64,000 nt of DNA, taken from positions 7,063,501-7,127,500 of the forward strand of contig NZ_CP108581.1 in NCBI RefSeq assembly GCF_036010665.1, written 5' to 3'. Below the pieces are notes generated by a model, which ran no database searches, had not been told where the DNA came from, and worked only from the letters and a program-made list of their open reading frames with translations. The DNA comes from Microbispora sp. NBC_01189. GTDB taxonomy: Bacteria > Actinomycetota > Actinomycetes > Streptosporangiales > Streptosporangiaceae. This document shows, piece by piece, positions 44,196-52,598 of the stretch; the stretch's first letter is position 1; each line of letters opens with the position of its first letter. Position numbers and translations under genes: made by a program.

Positions 44196-44576
44196 GTGGT
44201 GCCTCTCCGCGCGGAAGCTCTCCGATCCGAACCGGTCCCGCCGGTCCTGCGCCTCGGCGTGGCCGCGCTGCTGGCCGCCGCGGCGGCCGGGGTCACCCTG
44301 GCGGCGCCGGCTCCGGCGGACGCCGCGACGGCGCACCGCCACCGGCCGCGCGCGGCCGCGGCCAAACCCGGTCCCGGCGTACGGCAGGTGGCCCGTGGCT
44401 CCCGGACCCACGCGCGGGCCTACCGGTCCGGCAACGGCCGGTACAACCAGAACCTCGTCGGCGTCTACACGCCGTCATTCCTGGGCGGCCCGCAGCAGAG
44501 CACCGTCACCAACGCCGGGCGGAACAGCGTGCAGAACGCCTCCGGAGGCGGTGACGTCTGCCAGTTCATGCGCTGA
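44196..44576 (+). CDS. Small secreted basic protein of unknown function
   Basis: A 126-residue protein starting at a GTG with GGAGG SD (44182-44187). Residues of about 15-42 form a signal peptide (LGVAALLAAAAAGVTLAA then PADA). The mature part is His/Arg-rich (AHRHRPRAAAAKPG) followed by an Asn/Gly-rich tail (NGRYNQNLVGVYTPSFLGGP, then TVTNAGRNSVQN) with a late Cys. I do not recognise a family; size and composition resemble actinomycete surface or spore-associated secreted proteins, though it lacks chaplin features. Confidence 0.7.
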   Translation: MVPLRAEALRSEPVPPVLRLGVAALLAAAAAGVTLAAPAPADAATAHRHRPRAAAAKPGPGVRQVARGSRTHARAYRSGNGRYNQNLVGVYTPSFLGGPQQSTVTNAGRNSVQNASGGGDVCQFMR

Positions 44577-44596
44577 CCAAGGCCGATGATCGCCTC

Positions 44597-44620
44597 ACCG
44601 GCCTCACTGGCCTCGCCGGT
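44597..44620. terminator. Hairpin between convergent genes
   Basis: ACCGGC (44597-44602) and GCCGGT (44615-44620) form a stem with a 12-base loop between the small secreted protein gene and the Rv1733c-like gene. The downstream arm reaches the stop codon of the latter. Confidence 0.45.
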
Positions 44621-45207
44621 CAGATGCGGTGCCTGCGCCACCGCTGGTCGGCGTCGGCCCAGGCGGCGTCCCACGCCCGGTAGCGGGCGCGGTCCAGCCG
44701 CCGCCGCGCGAGGACGAGGCAGGCGGCGGCGAGTGCGACGGCGCCGGCCATGACGCCGGAGGCGGCGAGCCCCGCCCTGGCGGTCATCTCGGCGCGATGC
44801 GGCGGCGGCGTGGCCGGCCTGCCCTCGCCGTCGATCCACAGCCGGGCCCGGGGCCCGTCCCGCAGCAGGAGGGCCGCCGGCACCATGCCCTCGCGGACCC
44901 CGCCGTCCGGCAGCGTCCAGCGCGCTGCCGTCGCCTCCAGCAGGACGTGCGCGTCGGCCGCGCTCGCGGTGGCCCCGCCCGTCAGTGTCGCCTCGACCAG
45001 GTGCCGCGCCCCCGGCCCCGCCGCGGCGGGCCCGCCGCCGTACGCCGCGCGGGCGGCCAGCGCGGCGGGCCACACCGCGAGGAGGGCGGTGACCAGCACG
45101 GCTGCCACGATCCCCGCCTCGACCCGGTCCGACCGGCGGCGCAGCGGGTTGCGATCGGGCCGGTAGCGGCGCAGCCCCGCCACGACCCAGCGGGCGATCG
45201 ATCTCAT
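44620..45207 (-). CDS. Rv1733c-like two-helix membrane protein
   Basis: A 195-residue protein. After a basic N-terminus (RRYRPDRNPLRRRSDRVEAG), a membrane helix at about residues 29-50 leads to an extracytoplasmic domain of about 100 residues (LEATAARWTLPDGGVREGMV, then ARLWIDGEGRPATPPP), and a second helix at about 145-165 (GVMAGAVALAAACLVLARRR). This is the plan of the M. tuberculosis Rv1733c family, whose gene belongs to the DosR dormancy regulon. The function is unknown. ATG at 45207 with GGAGG SD. A nitroreductase and CBS proteins of similar association are close. Confidence 0.82.
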   Translation of the reverse strand: MRSIARWVVAGLRRYRPDRNPLRRRSDRVEAGIVAAVLVTALLAVWPAALAARAAYGGGPAAAGPGARHLVEATLTGGATASAADAHVLLEATAARWTLPDGGVREGMVPAALLLRDGPRARLWIDGEGRPATPPPHRAEMTARAGLAASGVMAGAVALAAACLVLARRRLDRARYRAWDAAWADADQRWRRHRI

Positions 45208-45507
45208 GGCACACCTCCCACGCATGGTCCTCACGCCACCGCCGGCCCACAAGAGTGAGCCCCCCAGAGTGAGCCCTGAAGGGTCGCCGCCGGAGGTCCG
45301 GCGGACCGGACGGCGTGGGCGGAAACTCGGGCGGGCCGGCGGTCCGTCTCCACTGCCCACAGCCCCGCCTTCCACGCATGCGCAGACCACACGGAAGTGA
45401 GGGAATCTGGCTGGAAAAGCACCCAGACCGCGCATGCCCGATCCATGCAGGCACCCGCTCGCGGCGGGCAGCGGAGCACGGCGCACACGGCACGCGGCGG
45501 CGGAGGC
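45208..45507. other. Intergenic region with short direct repeat
   Basis: Three hundred bases without a credible gene. AGAGTGAGCCCC (45252-45263) and AGAGTGAGCCCT (45266-45277) are directly repeated with a 14-base period about 45 bases upstream of the Rv1733c-like start. It presumably contains that gene's promoter; I cannot define it. Confidence 0.45.
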
Positions 45508-46497
45508 TCACTCCAGAATGTCGGAAGGGGCGCGCCGGACGCTTTCGCTCTCGTCGAGGACGAAGCCCATTCTCATGATCATCTGGGGTGCCTCACCGGA
45601 GCACAGGTGCCTGCGGATGAACTCGCGCAGCTCGCACATCTCCAGCGCCTGGGTGTGGAAGGCGACGCTCACCCCGTACGCGGAGGCGTGCAGCAGCATC
45701 CGCTGCAGTCCCTCCCCCGCGATCAGCCAGTCCTCCCGGGCGTCGCCCGGCGTGCTGAGCAGCGCTACGAGACCGGTCGAGGTGGACACCCGCTCCTCGG
45801 GGGCCGCCCCCCACTCCTGTCCCCTGCTGTAGTCGCGGGACGCGAAGTGCTGCGGGTAGGTCCGCCGGGGGTCGGTCGGGTAGCCCGCCACCGGCACGCC
45901 GTCCCGCCGCGCGCTGCCCGGAGGCCGGGCCCAGCGCGTGAGTTCGAGCACGAACTGCCGGTCCTGCGCCTGCACGTCCTGGGCGGCCCCGGTGAGCGCG
46001 GCGAGCACCCGTGCCGGAGCGTCCGATTTGACGGGCGCGAGGTGCGCCCCCTCGGCCGCGGCCTCCCGTACGAGCGCGTCGGTCAGCGGGTCGGGGATGG
46101 GCAGCGCGGTGAACCCGGCCCGGTGGGTGCGGCGGCGCTGGACCTCCCCGTACAGCAGCCGGGTGTGCTCGCCCGGTTCGCGCCCGGGCCGCACCCGCAC
46201 GGTGGCCAGCAGCATCGGGCCCTCCGGACTCGGCAGCCGGCGCACCTCGGGCTCGTACCCGAGCGCCATCAGCGTGATCCGCACGTTGAACAGCGCGGCG
46301 CCGCAACTGATGGTCATCTGCCGGCCGGTGGGATCGGAGACGCGCAGCCTCCGGTCCGGGTCGGCGCGCAGGCTGATCTCGTCGCCGGAGACGGCGAACG
46401 ACCAGGGCTGGGTGTTGTGGATCGACGGCGCCCACAGGGCGGCCTCCACGGCCTCCCGGGCCGCCTGCGCGATCCCCTCAGATGTCCGAGTGTTCAC
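45508..46497 (-). CDS. Acg-like nitroreductase-family protein
   Basis: A 329-residue protein starting at a GTG with a GGGGGAAAG SD. Blocks AALWAPSIHNTQPWSFAVSG and GRQMTISCGAALFNVRITLM plus a late GEGLQRMLLHASAYGVSVAF match the Acg/Rv2032 subgroup of FMN-dependent nitroreductases, known in mycobacteria as dormancy-regulon proteins. Binding of FMN is expected; Acg is thought to sequester FMN rather than act as an active reductase, since its lid blocks substrate access. It follows the CBS-BON gene by 66 bases on the same strand. Confidence 0.9.
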   Translation of the reverse strand: MNTRTSEGIAQAAREAVEAALWAPSIHNTQPWSFAVSGDEISLRADPDRRLRVSDPTGRQMTISCGAALFNVRITLMALGYEPEVRRLPSPEGPMLLATVRVRPGREPGEHTRLLYGEVQRRRTHRAGFTALPIPDPLTDALVREAAAEGAHLAPVKSDAPARVLAALTGAAQDVQAQDRQFVLELTRWARPPGSARRDGVPVAGYPTDPRRTYPQHFASRDYSRGQEWGAAPEERVSTSTGLVALLSTPGDAREDWLIAGEGLQRMLLHASAYGVSVAFHTQALEMCELREFIRRHLCSGEAPQMIMRMGFVLDESESVRRAPSDILE

Positions 46498-46563
46498 GGT
46501 CTTTCCCCCTCGCAGGGCGCGTACGGGCCCGGCCTCGGAAGCGCCGTGCCGCAGCGCGCCGCG

Positions 46564-47226
46564 CTACAGCAGTGGCGGCGCGATGAGCAGGTCGTCGACG
46601 AGGAAGGCGAGGTCGTCGGCGTCGACCTCGACGACGCCCTCGACCCGGCGGACGGCGTGCAGCAGCGGCTTCACGACAGATCTGCGGGGCACCTGCCCCC
46701 TGATCGTGACCACTCCGCCGGAGACGGCGACGTCGAGGTCGCCGAGGTCCAGATCCATCCGGCCGGCGACCCGCTCGATCTCGGCCCGGATCTCCGCCGC
46801 GGGCCGCGCGAAGACGCGCAGCAGGTCGCCCTGGTGGACGGTGCCCACGATGCGGCCGCTCACGGCGTCGATCACCGGGAGTTGCTTGACCCGGTTGCGG
46901 TGCATCAGCCGGGCCGCGTCGCGCACGGGAGTGCCGCCGGTCACCGTGATCGCCGGTCGCGTCATGATCTCTCCGGCGTTCGTGCCCACGGCCTTGCGCT
47001 GCTCCACACGCCGGCGCGGACCGCCGAACACGTGCTCGCCCAGGTCGATCTCCTTCAGCAGCATGTCGTCCTCGGAGACCACCCCGACCGGGCGCCGGTC
47101 GGCGTCGATGACCGTGACCGCCCCCACGCCGTACCGCCGCATGGTGGCGACGAGATCCGCGAACGACGCGTCCATCCGCACCGCGATGGCCACCTTGCCC
47201 ATGACATCCTTCACCTTCGCCGTCAT
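46564..47226 (-). CDS. CBS-pair and BON domain protein
   Basis: A 220-residue cytoplasmic protein. A tandem CBS pair (first block VKDVMGKVAIAVRMDASFAD with VGAVTVIDADRRPVGVVSED; second block IMTRPAITVTGGTPVRDAAR with KQLPVIDAVSGRIVGTV) is followed by a BON domain (GDLDVAVSGGVVTIRGQVPR). CBS pairs bind adenosine nucleotides as energy sensors; BON is a phospholipid- or protein-binding fold. The ATG at 47226 has GGGAGG at good spacing. Divergent from a second CBS-BON gene 230 bases away; the nitroreductase gene follows it. Confidence 0.92.
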   Translation of the reverse strand: MTAKVKDVMGKVAIAVRMDASFADLVATMRRYGVGAVTVIDADRRPVGVVSEDDMLLKEIDLGEHVFGGPRRRVEQRKAVGTNAGEIMTRPAITVTGGTPVRDAARLMHRNRVKQLPVIDAVSGRIVGTVHQGDLLRVFARPAAEIRAEIERVAGRMDLDLGDLDVAVSGGVVTIRGQVPRRSVVKPLLHAVRRVEGVVEVDADDLAFLVDDLLIAPPLL

Positions 47227-47290
47227 GACGACGCCTCCCGTCTCTCCAGGCCAGCGTGCCCCGCTCGGGTTCCCATGGGTGAGCGGTGAA

Positions 47291-47320
47291 GGTCCCGAGT
47301 GGGCGGGACTTTCGGCCACC
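47291..47320. promoter_or_regulatory. Candidate dormancy-type (DosR-like) operator
   Basis: GGTCCC (47291-47296) and GGGACT (47305-47310) form an inverted pair, and GGGACTTTCGGCC (47305-47317) resembles one arm of the DosR consensus GGGACTTTNGTCCC. The site lies between the divergent CBS-BON genes. A match in a GC-rich genome can be chance; no regulator gene is nearby. Confidence 0.35.
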
Positions 47321-47456
47321 GATCCCTCCGGAGGCGGGCGCGCCCCCACCGGGGAGGTGGCGAAGGGCCCGGCCGGGAGGGTCGTCGGTCCCTTCGCGCC
47401 GGGTCCGCGGCGCGATGCGATGGGAGATGAAAGGACACGTCGGGAAGGAGACGGTC

Positions 47457-48158
47457 ATGCACATGAAGGTGCGGGATGTCATGACGAGTGAGGTCGCCTC
47501 CGTCAACGGCAGCACGCCGTTCCGCGACGTGACCGAGATCATGATCGCCCATGGGATCAGCGCGGTGCCCGTCGTGGACGGCGAGGGCCACGTCATCGGC
47601 CTGGTCTCCGAGGCCGACCTGCTGCGCAAGGAGGAGTTCCGCGAGCAGTTCTACCGCGAGGGCTACCGGCCGCCCCTGCGGGCCCGTCTCCGCGAGGCCG
47701 TGGGCCACCGAGCCGTACGGACCCAGGAGCGGGCCCGGGGCGTGACCGCGGCCGAGCTCATGTCCGCGCCCGCGTTCACCATCCGGCCGTACACCAGCGT
47801 GGTCACCGCGGCCCGCCTGATGAGCGAGCACGGCGTCAAGCGCCTGCCGGTCGTGGACGACGAGGACGTGCTCGTCGGCATCCTCAGCCGCCACGACCTG
47901 CTCAAGGTCCTCGCCCGCGGCGACGCCGACATCGCCCGGGAGATACGGGAGGACGTCATCGGCACCTGCCTGTGGGCCGACCTGTCGGGCGTCGAGGTCT
48001 CGGCCGAAAACGGAGTGGTGACCCTCGCCGGCTCCGTCGGACGCCGCTCGCAGGCGCGCGTCCTCACCCGGATGGTCGAGCGGACCAACGGCGTGATCGG
48101 CGTGGCCGACCGCCTCGAATGGAAAGAGGACGACCTCGGCCCCTGGGCGGGACACTGA
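47457..48158 (+). CDS. CBS-pair and BON domain protein (divergent paralogue)
   Basis: A 233-residue protein of the same plan as the divergent neighbour: CBS1 (KVRDVMTSEVASVNGSTPFR), CBS2 (LMSAPAFTIRPYTSVVTAAR, then HGVKRLPVVDDEDVLVG) and a C-terminal BON domain (LSGVEVSAENGVVTLAGSVG). A 25-residue basic insertion lies between the CBS motifs. ATG at 47457 with AAGGAG. It ends with a short acidic tail (WKEDDLGPWAGH). Paralogy with the 46564-47226 gene suggests duplication and a shared control region. Confidence 0.92.
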   Translation: MHMKVRDVMTSEVASVNGSTPFRDVTEIMIAHGISAVPVVDGEGHVIGLVSEADLLRKEEFREQFYREGYRPPLRARLREAVGHRAVRTQERARGVTAAELMSAPAFTIRPYTSVVTAARLMSEHGVKRLPVVDDEDVLVGILSRHDLLKVLARGDADIAREIREDVIGTCLWADLSGVEVSAENGVVTLAGSVGRRSQARVLTRMVERTNGVIGVADRLEWKEDDLGPWAGH

Positions 48159-48354
48159 CCACCGCCCTGGCGGGGAGGACGAATTCTCCGCCGGGTTCCA
48201 TGCCGCGGCGGTCGCCGCTCACCTGGGCCGACGCGGATGGAGGACGAGTACGGCGGAATCGCGGGCGCCCGTGTTTTTCCGTGGAAGTGGTTTTCATCGG
48301 CCGATCCGCGGTAGCCAGACAAGGACCGATCAAGCGAGAGACAAGGAGAAGCAC

Positions 48355-49062
48355 GTGATCACTCACGAGCAGATCCCCATGGTGCTCGACCACCCGGTCC
48401 ACGACTCGAACGGCGACAAGATCGGCGACGTCGCGCACGTCTTCCTGGACGACGCGACCGGCCTGCCGAAGTGGCTCTGCGTGAAGACCGGCCTGCTGCA
48501 CGCCAAGCAGACCTTCGTTCCCCTCCACGAGGCGAACGTGACGGCCGACGGGATCGAGGTCCCGTACGACAAGGAGCACGTCAAGAACGCCCCCGACGTC
48601 GACCTGGAGGAGGGCGGGCACCTGTCCGCCGAGCAGGAGCGCCTGCTCTACCGCCACTACGACATGGGCTGGGACGAGGCCTGGGAACGCGCCAACGAGC
48701 CCGGCAGCCTCACCGGCTGGGCCGAGACCGGCGGGCGGCGCGAGCGTGAGCGCCTGGACCGCCCCGGCGAGAGCGCGGACCGCGCCGGCGACGGTACCGG
48801 CTGCGCGGGTACGGGGACGGACTACGCGGTGACCCACCGCGGGGAGCGGTACGGCACCGACGACCCGTCGCTCGGCTCCATGAACCGTCTGGACGCCGAG
48901 ATCCCCGGCACCCGCGCCGAGAAGCGCTTCGACGCCACTCCGGACATCCGCGCCGGGCAGCGTTTCGGCACCGACGCGAAGAACCGCGACCGCTACGACG
49001 AACCGGACGCCGAGCGGGGTGGGGACGAGCGGGACCGGGACGAGCGGGACCCCGGCCTCTGA
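48355..49062 (+). CDS. PRC-barrel domain protein
   Basis: A 235-residue protein. Residues of about 8-75 are a PRC-barrel: LDHPVHDSNGDKIGDVAHVF, then PKWLCVKTGLLHAKQTFVPL. The second half is highly charged, low-complexity and probably disordered (RRERERLDRPGESADRAG, then ERGGDERDRDERDPGL). PRC-barrels occur in RNA processing and photosynthetic complexes; in soil actinomycetes these stress-linked proteins have no defined function. GTG start with AAGGAGAAGC. A terminator hairpin follows. Confidence 0.87.
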   Translation: MITHEQIPMVLDHPVHDSNGDKIGDVAHVFLDDATGLPKWLCVKTGLLHAKQTFVPLHEANVTADGIEVPYDKEHVKNAPDVDLEEGGHLSAEQERLLYRHYDMGWDEAWERANEPGSLTGWAETGGRRERERLDRPGESADRAGDGTGCAGTGTDYAVTHRGERYGTDDPSLGSMNRLDAEIPGTRAEKRFDATPDIRAGQRFGTDAKNRDRYDEPDAERGGDERDRDERDPGL

Positions 49063-49075
49063 TCCCGGCTCCGGC

Positions 49076-49091
49076 ACGGGCGTTGGCCCGT
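49076..49091. terminator. Hairpin terminator between PRC-barrel and FxsA genes
   Basis: ACGGGC (49076-49081) and GCCCGT (49086-49091) pair perfectly around the tetraloop GTTG, 14 bases after the PRC-barrel stop and before the convergent FxsA stop. Confidence 0.65.
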
Positions 49092-49108
49092 CACAGCCCC
49101 GCTGCCCC

Positions 49109-49660
49109 TCAGTGCGAGCGGTCGCCGGGGGCCGAGAGGGGGTCGTCCTCGATCACCTCGCCGCGCACCACCCGGCCGCGGGAGCCCTCCCCGCGACCGG
49201 ACCGCGCCTGACCGAACCCTGCCCGGCCGGGTGCCGCCGGGTCCGGCTCCACCTGGCCGAACAGCGGCGCGTACGGCGAGCGGGCGGCGAGCGACCGCAC
49301 CCGCCGGCCGAGGAACCACGACAGCCACCGGCGGGCGATCGGCCGGGTGAACGGCAGGATCACGAAGAGCCCGAGCACGTCGCTCAGGAAGCCGGGGGTC
49401 ATCAGCAGGGTGCCGCCCGCGACGATCATCGCGCCGTCGGCGAGCTCACGGTCGGGCATCCGTCCCGACTCGGCGGCGCTCCGCAGCGCGGCCCACGCCC
49501 GCCGTCCCTCCCGGCGCACCAGCCAGGCCCCGATGAGGCTGTCGGCGATGAGCAGGGCGACCGTCTGCCATCCGCCGATCACGCTGCCCACCCGGATCAG
49601 AAACCAGATCTCCAGGACGGGCACCACGAGGAACCCCAGGAACAGCCCGATCCGCACCAT
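49109..49660 (-). CDS. FxsA-family membrane protein
   Basis: A 183-residue protein. Two N-terminal membrane helices, with the family signature VVPVLEIWFLIRVGSVIGGW, lead into LLIADSLIGAWLVRREGRRA and GGTLLMTPGFLSDVLGLFVI. FxsA suppresses F-plasmid exclusion of phage T7 when overproduced in E. coli; its normal role is unknown. The last 50 residues are a charged Arg/Gly tail. Starts at 49660 (ATG) or 49672 (GTG) are both possible with weak SDs. Confidence 0.92.
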   Translation of the reverse strand: MVRIGLFLGFLVVPVLEIWFLIRVGSVIGGWQTVALLIADSLIGAWLVRREGRRAWAALRSAAESGRMPDRELADGAMIVAGGTLLMTPGFLSDVLGLFVILPFTRPIARRWLSWFLGRRVRSLAARSPYAPLFGQVEPDPAAPGRAGFGQARSGRGEGSRGRVVRGEVIEDDPLSAPGDRSH

Positions 49661-49743
49661 TTCTCGCCCCACTCACCCCGGCACCCGTACGTAGCGGTCA
49701 ACGTCCCCACGGCCGCCGGGGTTCCTGTGGATCGTCCCCGCGC

Positions 49744-50487
49744 TCATCGCCGTGGGCGAAACCGCTCCCCCAGGCCGGCGACGCCCCAGAGGGCGATGCG
49801 CCAGAACGCCTCAAGGATGATCTTACGACTCATCTTGCTGGCGCCCACGGTGCGCTCGACGAACGTGATCGGCGCCTCTTTCACCCGCAGGCCCTGCCGT
49901 ACGGTCCGGAGCGTGAGGTCCACCTGGAAGCAGTAGCCCTGCGACTGGACGCCGTCCAGCTCGATCTTCTCCAGGGTGGCCGCGCGGTAGGCGCGGAAGC
50001 CCGCCGTGGCGTCGCGGACCGGGATGCCGAGCACCAGCCGCACGTAGGTGTTCGCGCCCCGGGACAGGAACTCGCGCGAGACGGGCCAGTTGACGGTCTT
50101 GCCGCCGGGCACCCAGCGCGAGCCGATGGCCAGGTCGGCGCCGTCGGCCACCAGGTCGAGCAGCTTGTGCAGCTCCTCGGGCTGGTGGGAGCCGTCGGCG
50201 TCCATCTCCACCAGCACGTCGTAGCCCTCGGCGAGGCCCCACCGGAACCCGGCGATGTAGGCCGCGCCCAGCCCCTGCTTGCTCGTCCGGTGCAGGACGT
50301 GCACATGGTCGTCCCGCTCCGCCAGCTCGTCGGCGATGCGGCCGGTGCCGTCCGGGCTGTTGTCGTCGGCGACGAGGAGGTGGACGTCGGGCAGCGCCTC
50401 GCGGAGCCGCCGCGTGATCAGCGGGAGATTCTCCCGCTCGTTGTAGGTGGGGACGATAACGAGCACCCGCCCTGGGGTCCGCTCCAT
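49744..50487 (-). CDS. ppm1: Polyprenol-phosphate mannosyltransferase (Ppm1 synthase domain)
   Basis: A 247-residue GT2 enzyme that transfers mannose from GDP-mannose to polyprenyl phosphate, the donor for protein O-mannosylation and lipoglycans. Motifs: [16 protein letters not shown] at the start, [11 protein letters not shown], the metal-binding DADG in [14 protein letters not shown] and the C-terminal [15 protein letters not shown]. No membrane segments, so it acts at the cytoplasmic face. The ATG overlaps the lnt stop by one base. In M. tuberculosis the two activities lie on one polypeptide; here they are separate but coupled. Confidence 0.95.
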   Translation of the reverse strand: MERTPGRVLVIVPTYNERENLPLITRRLREALPDVHLLVADDNSPDGTGRIADELAERDDHVHVLHRTSKQGLGAAYIAGFRWGLAEGYDVLVEMDADGSHQPEELHKLLDLVADGADLAIGSRWVPGGKTVNWPVSREFLSRGANTYVRLVLGIPVRDATAGFRAYRAATLEKIELDGVQSQGYCFQVDLTLRTVRQGLRVKEAPITFVERTVGASKMSRKIILEAFWRIALWGVAGLGERFRPRR

Positions 50488-52055
50488 CAGCTTCTCCTCC
50501 GCCCAGAGATGGCCCCCGAGATGGCCGCCACCGTCGCTCCGGCTCCCATGAGTACCAAAACCCACTCCGGCAGCGCACCTACCCGCGCCGCCACCGTCTT
50601 GCGTGTCCTGACCGGCACGTCCAGCACGTTCATGTCCGCCACGAGCTCGCCGGTCCGCCAGCCGACCCGGCCGTCCGGGCCGACGTACGCGGAGATCCCC
50701 GTGGTCGCGGCGGTGACCACGGCCCGGTTGAACTCCACCGCGCGCAGTTGCGACATCGCGAGCTGCTGCGGGGGCAGGCCGGTGAGCGCGTAGCTGGCGT
50801 TGTTGGTCTGCACCACCAGCGGCGTGCCGCCCGCCAGCACCGCGTCGCGCACCGTGCCGTCGAACGCGACCTCGTAGCACTCCACCGCGCCGATCGTGAC
50901 CGGCCCCATCCGCAGCGCGCCCGGCCGGTCGCCCGCGACGGACTGCCGGCCGACCAGATTGGCCCGCGACGACAGGGCGAGGAACAGGTCCTTGAACGGG
51001 GTGTACTCCCCGAACGGCACCAGCCGCCGCTTGTCGTAGTAGGCGCCGGGCCCGGTGACCGGGTCCCAGACCACCCCGCGGGTGGCCCGGTTCTCGGCCC
51101 CGATCTTGACGACCGCGCCGACCAGGACCGGCACGCCGACGTCCTTGGCCGCCGAGTCGATGACCTCCCGGGCGTACGCGTTGTCGTAGGGGTCGATGTC
51201 GGTGGAGTTCTCCGGCCAGACCACGATGTCGGGACGCTTCAGTGTCCCGGCGCGTACGGCCTGCGCCATGCGGTGCGTCTCGCCGGCGTGGTTGCGCAGC
51301 ACGACGGCGGGTTCGTCGCCGAGGAAGTCCATCCCCCGCCCAGGGACGTTGCCCTGGATGACCCCGATCCGCACAGTCCTGCCCTCGTCGCCGGGCCGGG
51401 GCACGATCAGCCCCAGCACAGGTACGGCTATCGCGGCGAGGAGCGTTCCGGCAACCACCCGGTCGGCACGCCACCTCGGCGCACGCCCTCTGACCAGCGC
51501 GGCGAGCAGTGCGCCCGTGAGGGCGACGGTGAAACTTACAAGCGGTGCGCCGCCCAGCGCGGCGAAGCCCGTGTACGGCGACTCGCCCTGGCTGAAGGCC
51601 AGCCGCGCCCACGGGAAGCCCCCGACGGGGAACAGCCCCCTGGCCCACTCCTGCGCCACCCACAGGCAGGCGACCCACAGCGGCCACAGGCGCAGTCGCA
51701 TCACGAGCACGGCCGCGACGGCCAGCGCCGCCCAGAAAAGGCTCTCGACGCCCACCAGGGCCAGCCAGGCGTCGTCCCCGATGGGCCGGACCCAGGCAAG
51801 CGTGGGCAGCAGGAACGCGAGCCCTCCCGCGTACCCGATCCAGGCGGCCCGGCGCGGGCGGGCGCCGCGCAGCGCGAGGGCGAGCAGCGCCACGCCCGCC
51901 GGGGCGCAGAACCACCAGCCGAGCGGCGGGAAGGCCAGGTAGAGCAGGACGCCGCCCACGACGGATGCGGCGAGGCGGGCCGGCGCCTCCGGCACCCGCC
52001 GCGAGCCCGCGCGGGGGGCGGCCGACGCCGGCTCCTGCGCCGTCTTCAATGCCAC
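50487..52055 (-). CDS. lnt: Apolipoprotein N-acyltransferase
   Basis: A 522-residue membrane enzyme that adds the third acyl chain to lipoproteins. After a Pro/Ala-rich start, about seven membrane helices ([20 protein letters not shown], then [20 protein letters not shown]) precede the nitrilase-like domain. The catalytic triad is visible as Glu in VVWPENSTD, Lys in [15 protein letters not shown] and Cys in [12 protein letters not shown]. Substrates include EfeO and other lipoproteins encoded here. The GTG at 52055 is chosen; a longer start at 52205 would add 50 low-complexity residues. Confidence 0.94.
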   Translation of the reverse strand: MALKTAQEPASAAPRAGSRRVPEAPARLAASVVGGVLLYLAFPPLGWWFCAPAGVALLALALRGARPRRAAWIGYAGGLAFLLPTLAWVRPIGDDAWLALVGVESLFWAALAVAAVLVMRLRLWPLWVACLWVAQEWARGLFPVGGFPWARLAFSQGESPYTGFAALGGAPLVSFTVALTGALLAALVRGRAPRWRADRVVAGTLLAAIAVPVLGLIVPRPGDEGRTVRIGVIQGNVPGRGMDFLGDEPAVVLRNHAGETHRMAQAVRAGTLKRPDIVVWPENSTDIDPYDNAYAREVIDSAAKDVGVPVLVGAVVKIGAENRATRGVVWDPVTGPGAYYDKRRLVPFGEYTPFKDLFLALSSRANLVGRQSVAGDRPGALRMGPVTIGAVECYEVAFDGTVRDAVLAGGTPLVVQTNNASYALTGLPPQQLAMSQLRAVEFNRAVVTAATTGISAYVGPDGRVGWRTGELVADMNVLDVPVRTRKTVAARVGALPEWVLVLMGAGATVAAISGAISGRRRS

Positions 52056-52598
52056 GGAGCGGTCTCTCCTCGCCTCTTCCCGAGCACCGGTGCGCCCGTC
52101 GGGAGCCCGATGACCTGCCGCGAGCCGGTGCCACGCCTGCCCCGTACTCACCGAGGTCCAGCGTCGCAGACGACTCCGGAGCCCGCCAAACCGAGCCCCG
52201 GCCACTCTACGGCCGCCAAAGTGGTGATCTTCGCGAAGAGGAGAGGGGGAAAGGGGTCCCGGGTGCCCTTCGGACCGGTTCCGTCCCGTCGGCGGCGGGC
52301 GCGAAGCTCCGTTGTCTACTGGGCTCCCGGGCCCCTCCTGGGTCCAACCCCCCGGCCGGCTGGGGTGCCCCGCCTAGGCGGGACGCGGCTCTGCGCCTGG
52401 TGTGCTGACGGAGATGTTCCCAGGTCAGGCCCGGGAGCCACGCTCCGTCATCGACGCAGGAGCCGACGGCGCCACAGTACGGCCAACCGGTCAGTCCCGT
52501 GCTGGACTGCGCAGCAAACTACCGACCTCAGCGCAGTTGTCAACCACCCTCCGACCAGCACAAACACCACGTTTCCGCAGGTAGGAAGGGGGCCTGGC
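52056..52598. other. Long intergenic region, no gene seen
   Basis: Between the HelR-like gene and lnt, both on the minus strand, 543 bases hold no credible ORF. A 14-base perfect palindrome CCCGCCTAGGCGGG lies at 52369-52382. The right end is less GC-rich. It should contain the lnt promoter and the HelR terminator; I cannot place them. Confidence 0.5.

Noticed and set aside
44196-44576. Chaplin or lantibiotic precursor
   Set aside because: No chaplin domain, no processing leader and no modification enzymes nearby; kept only as a secreted protein of unknown function.
52369-52382. CCCGCCTAGGCGGG palindrome as an operator
   Set aside because: A single 14-base GC-rich palindrome without context or repeats; not assignable.
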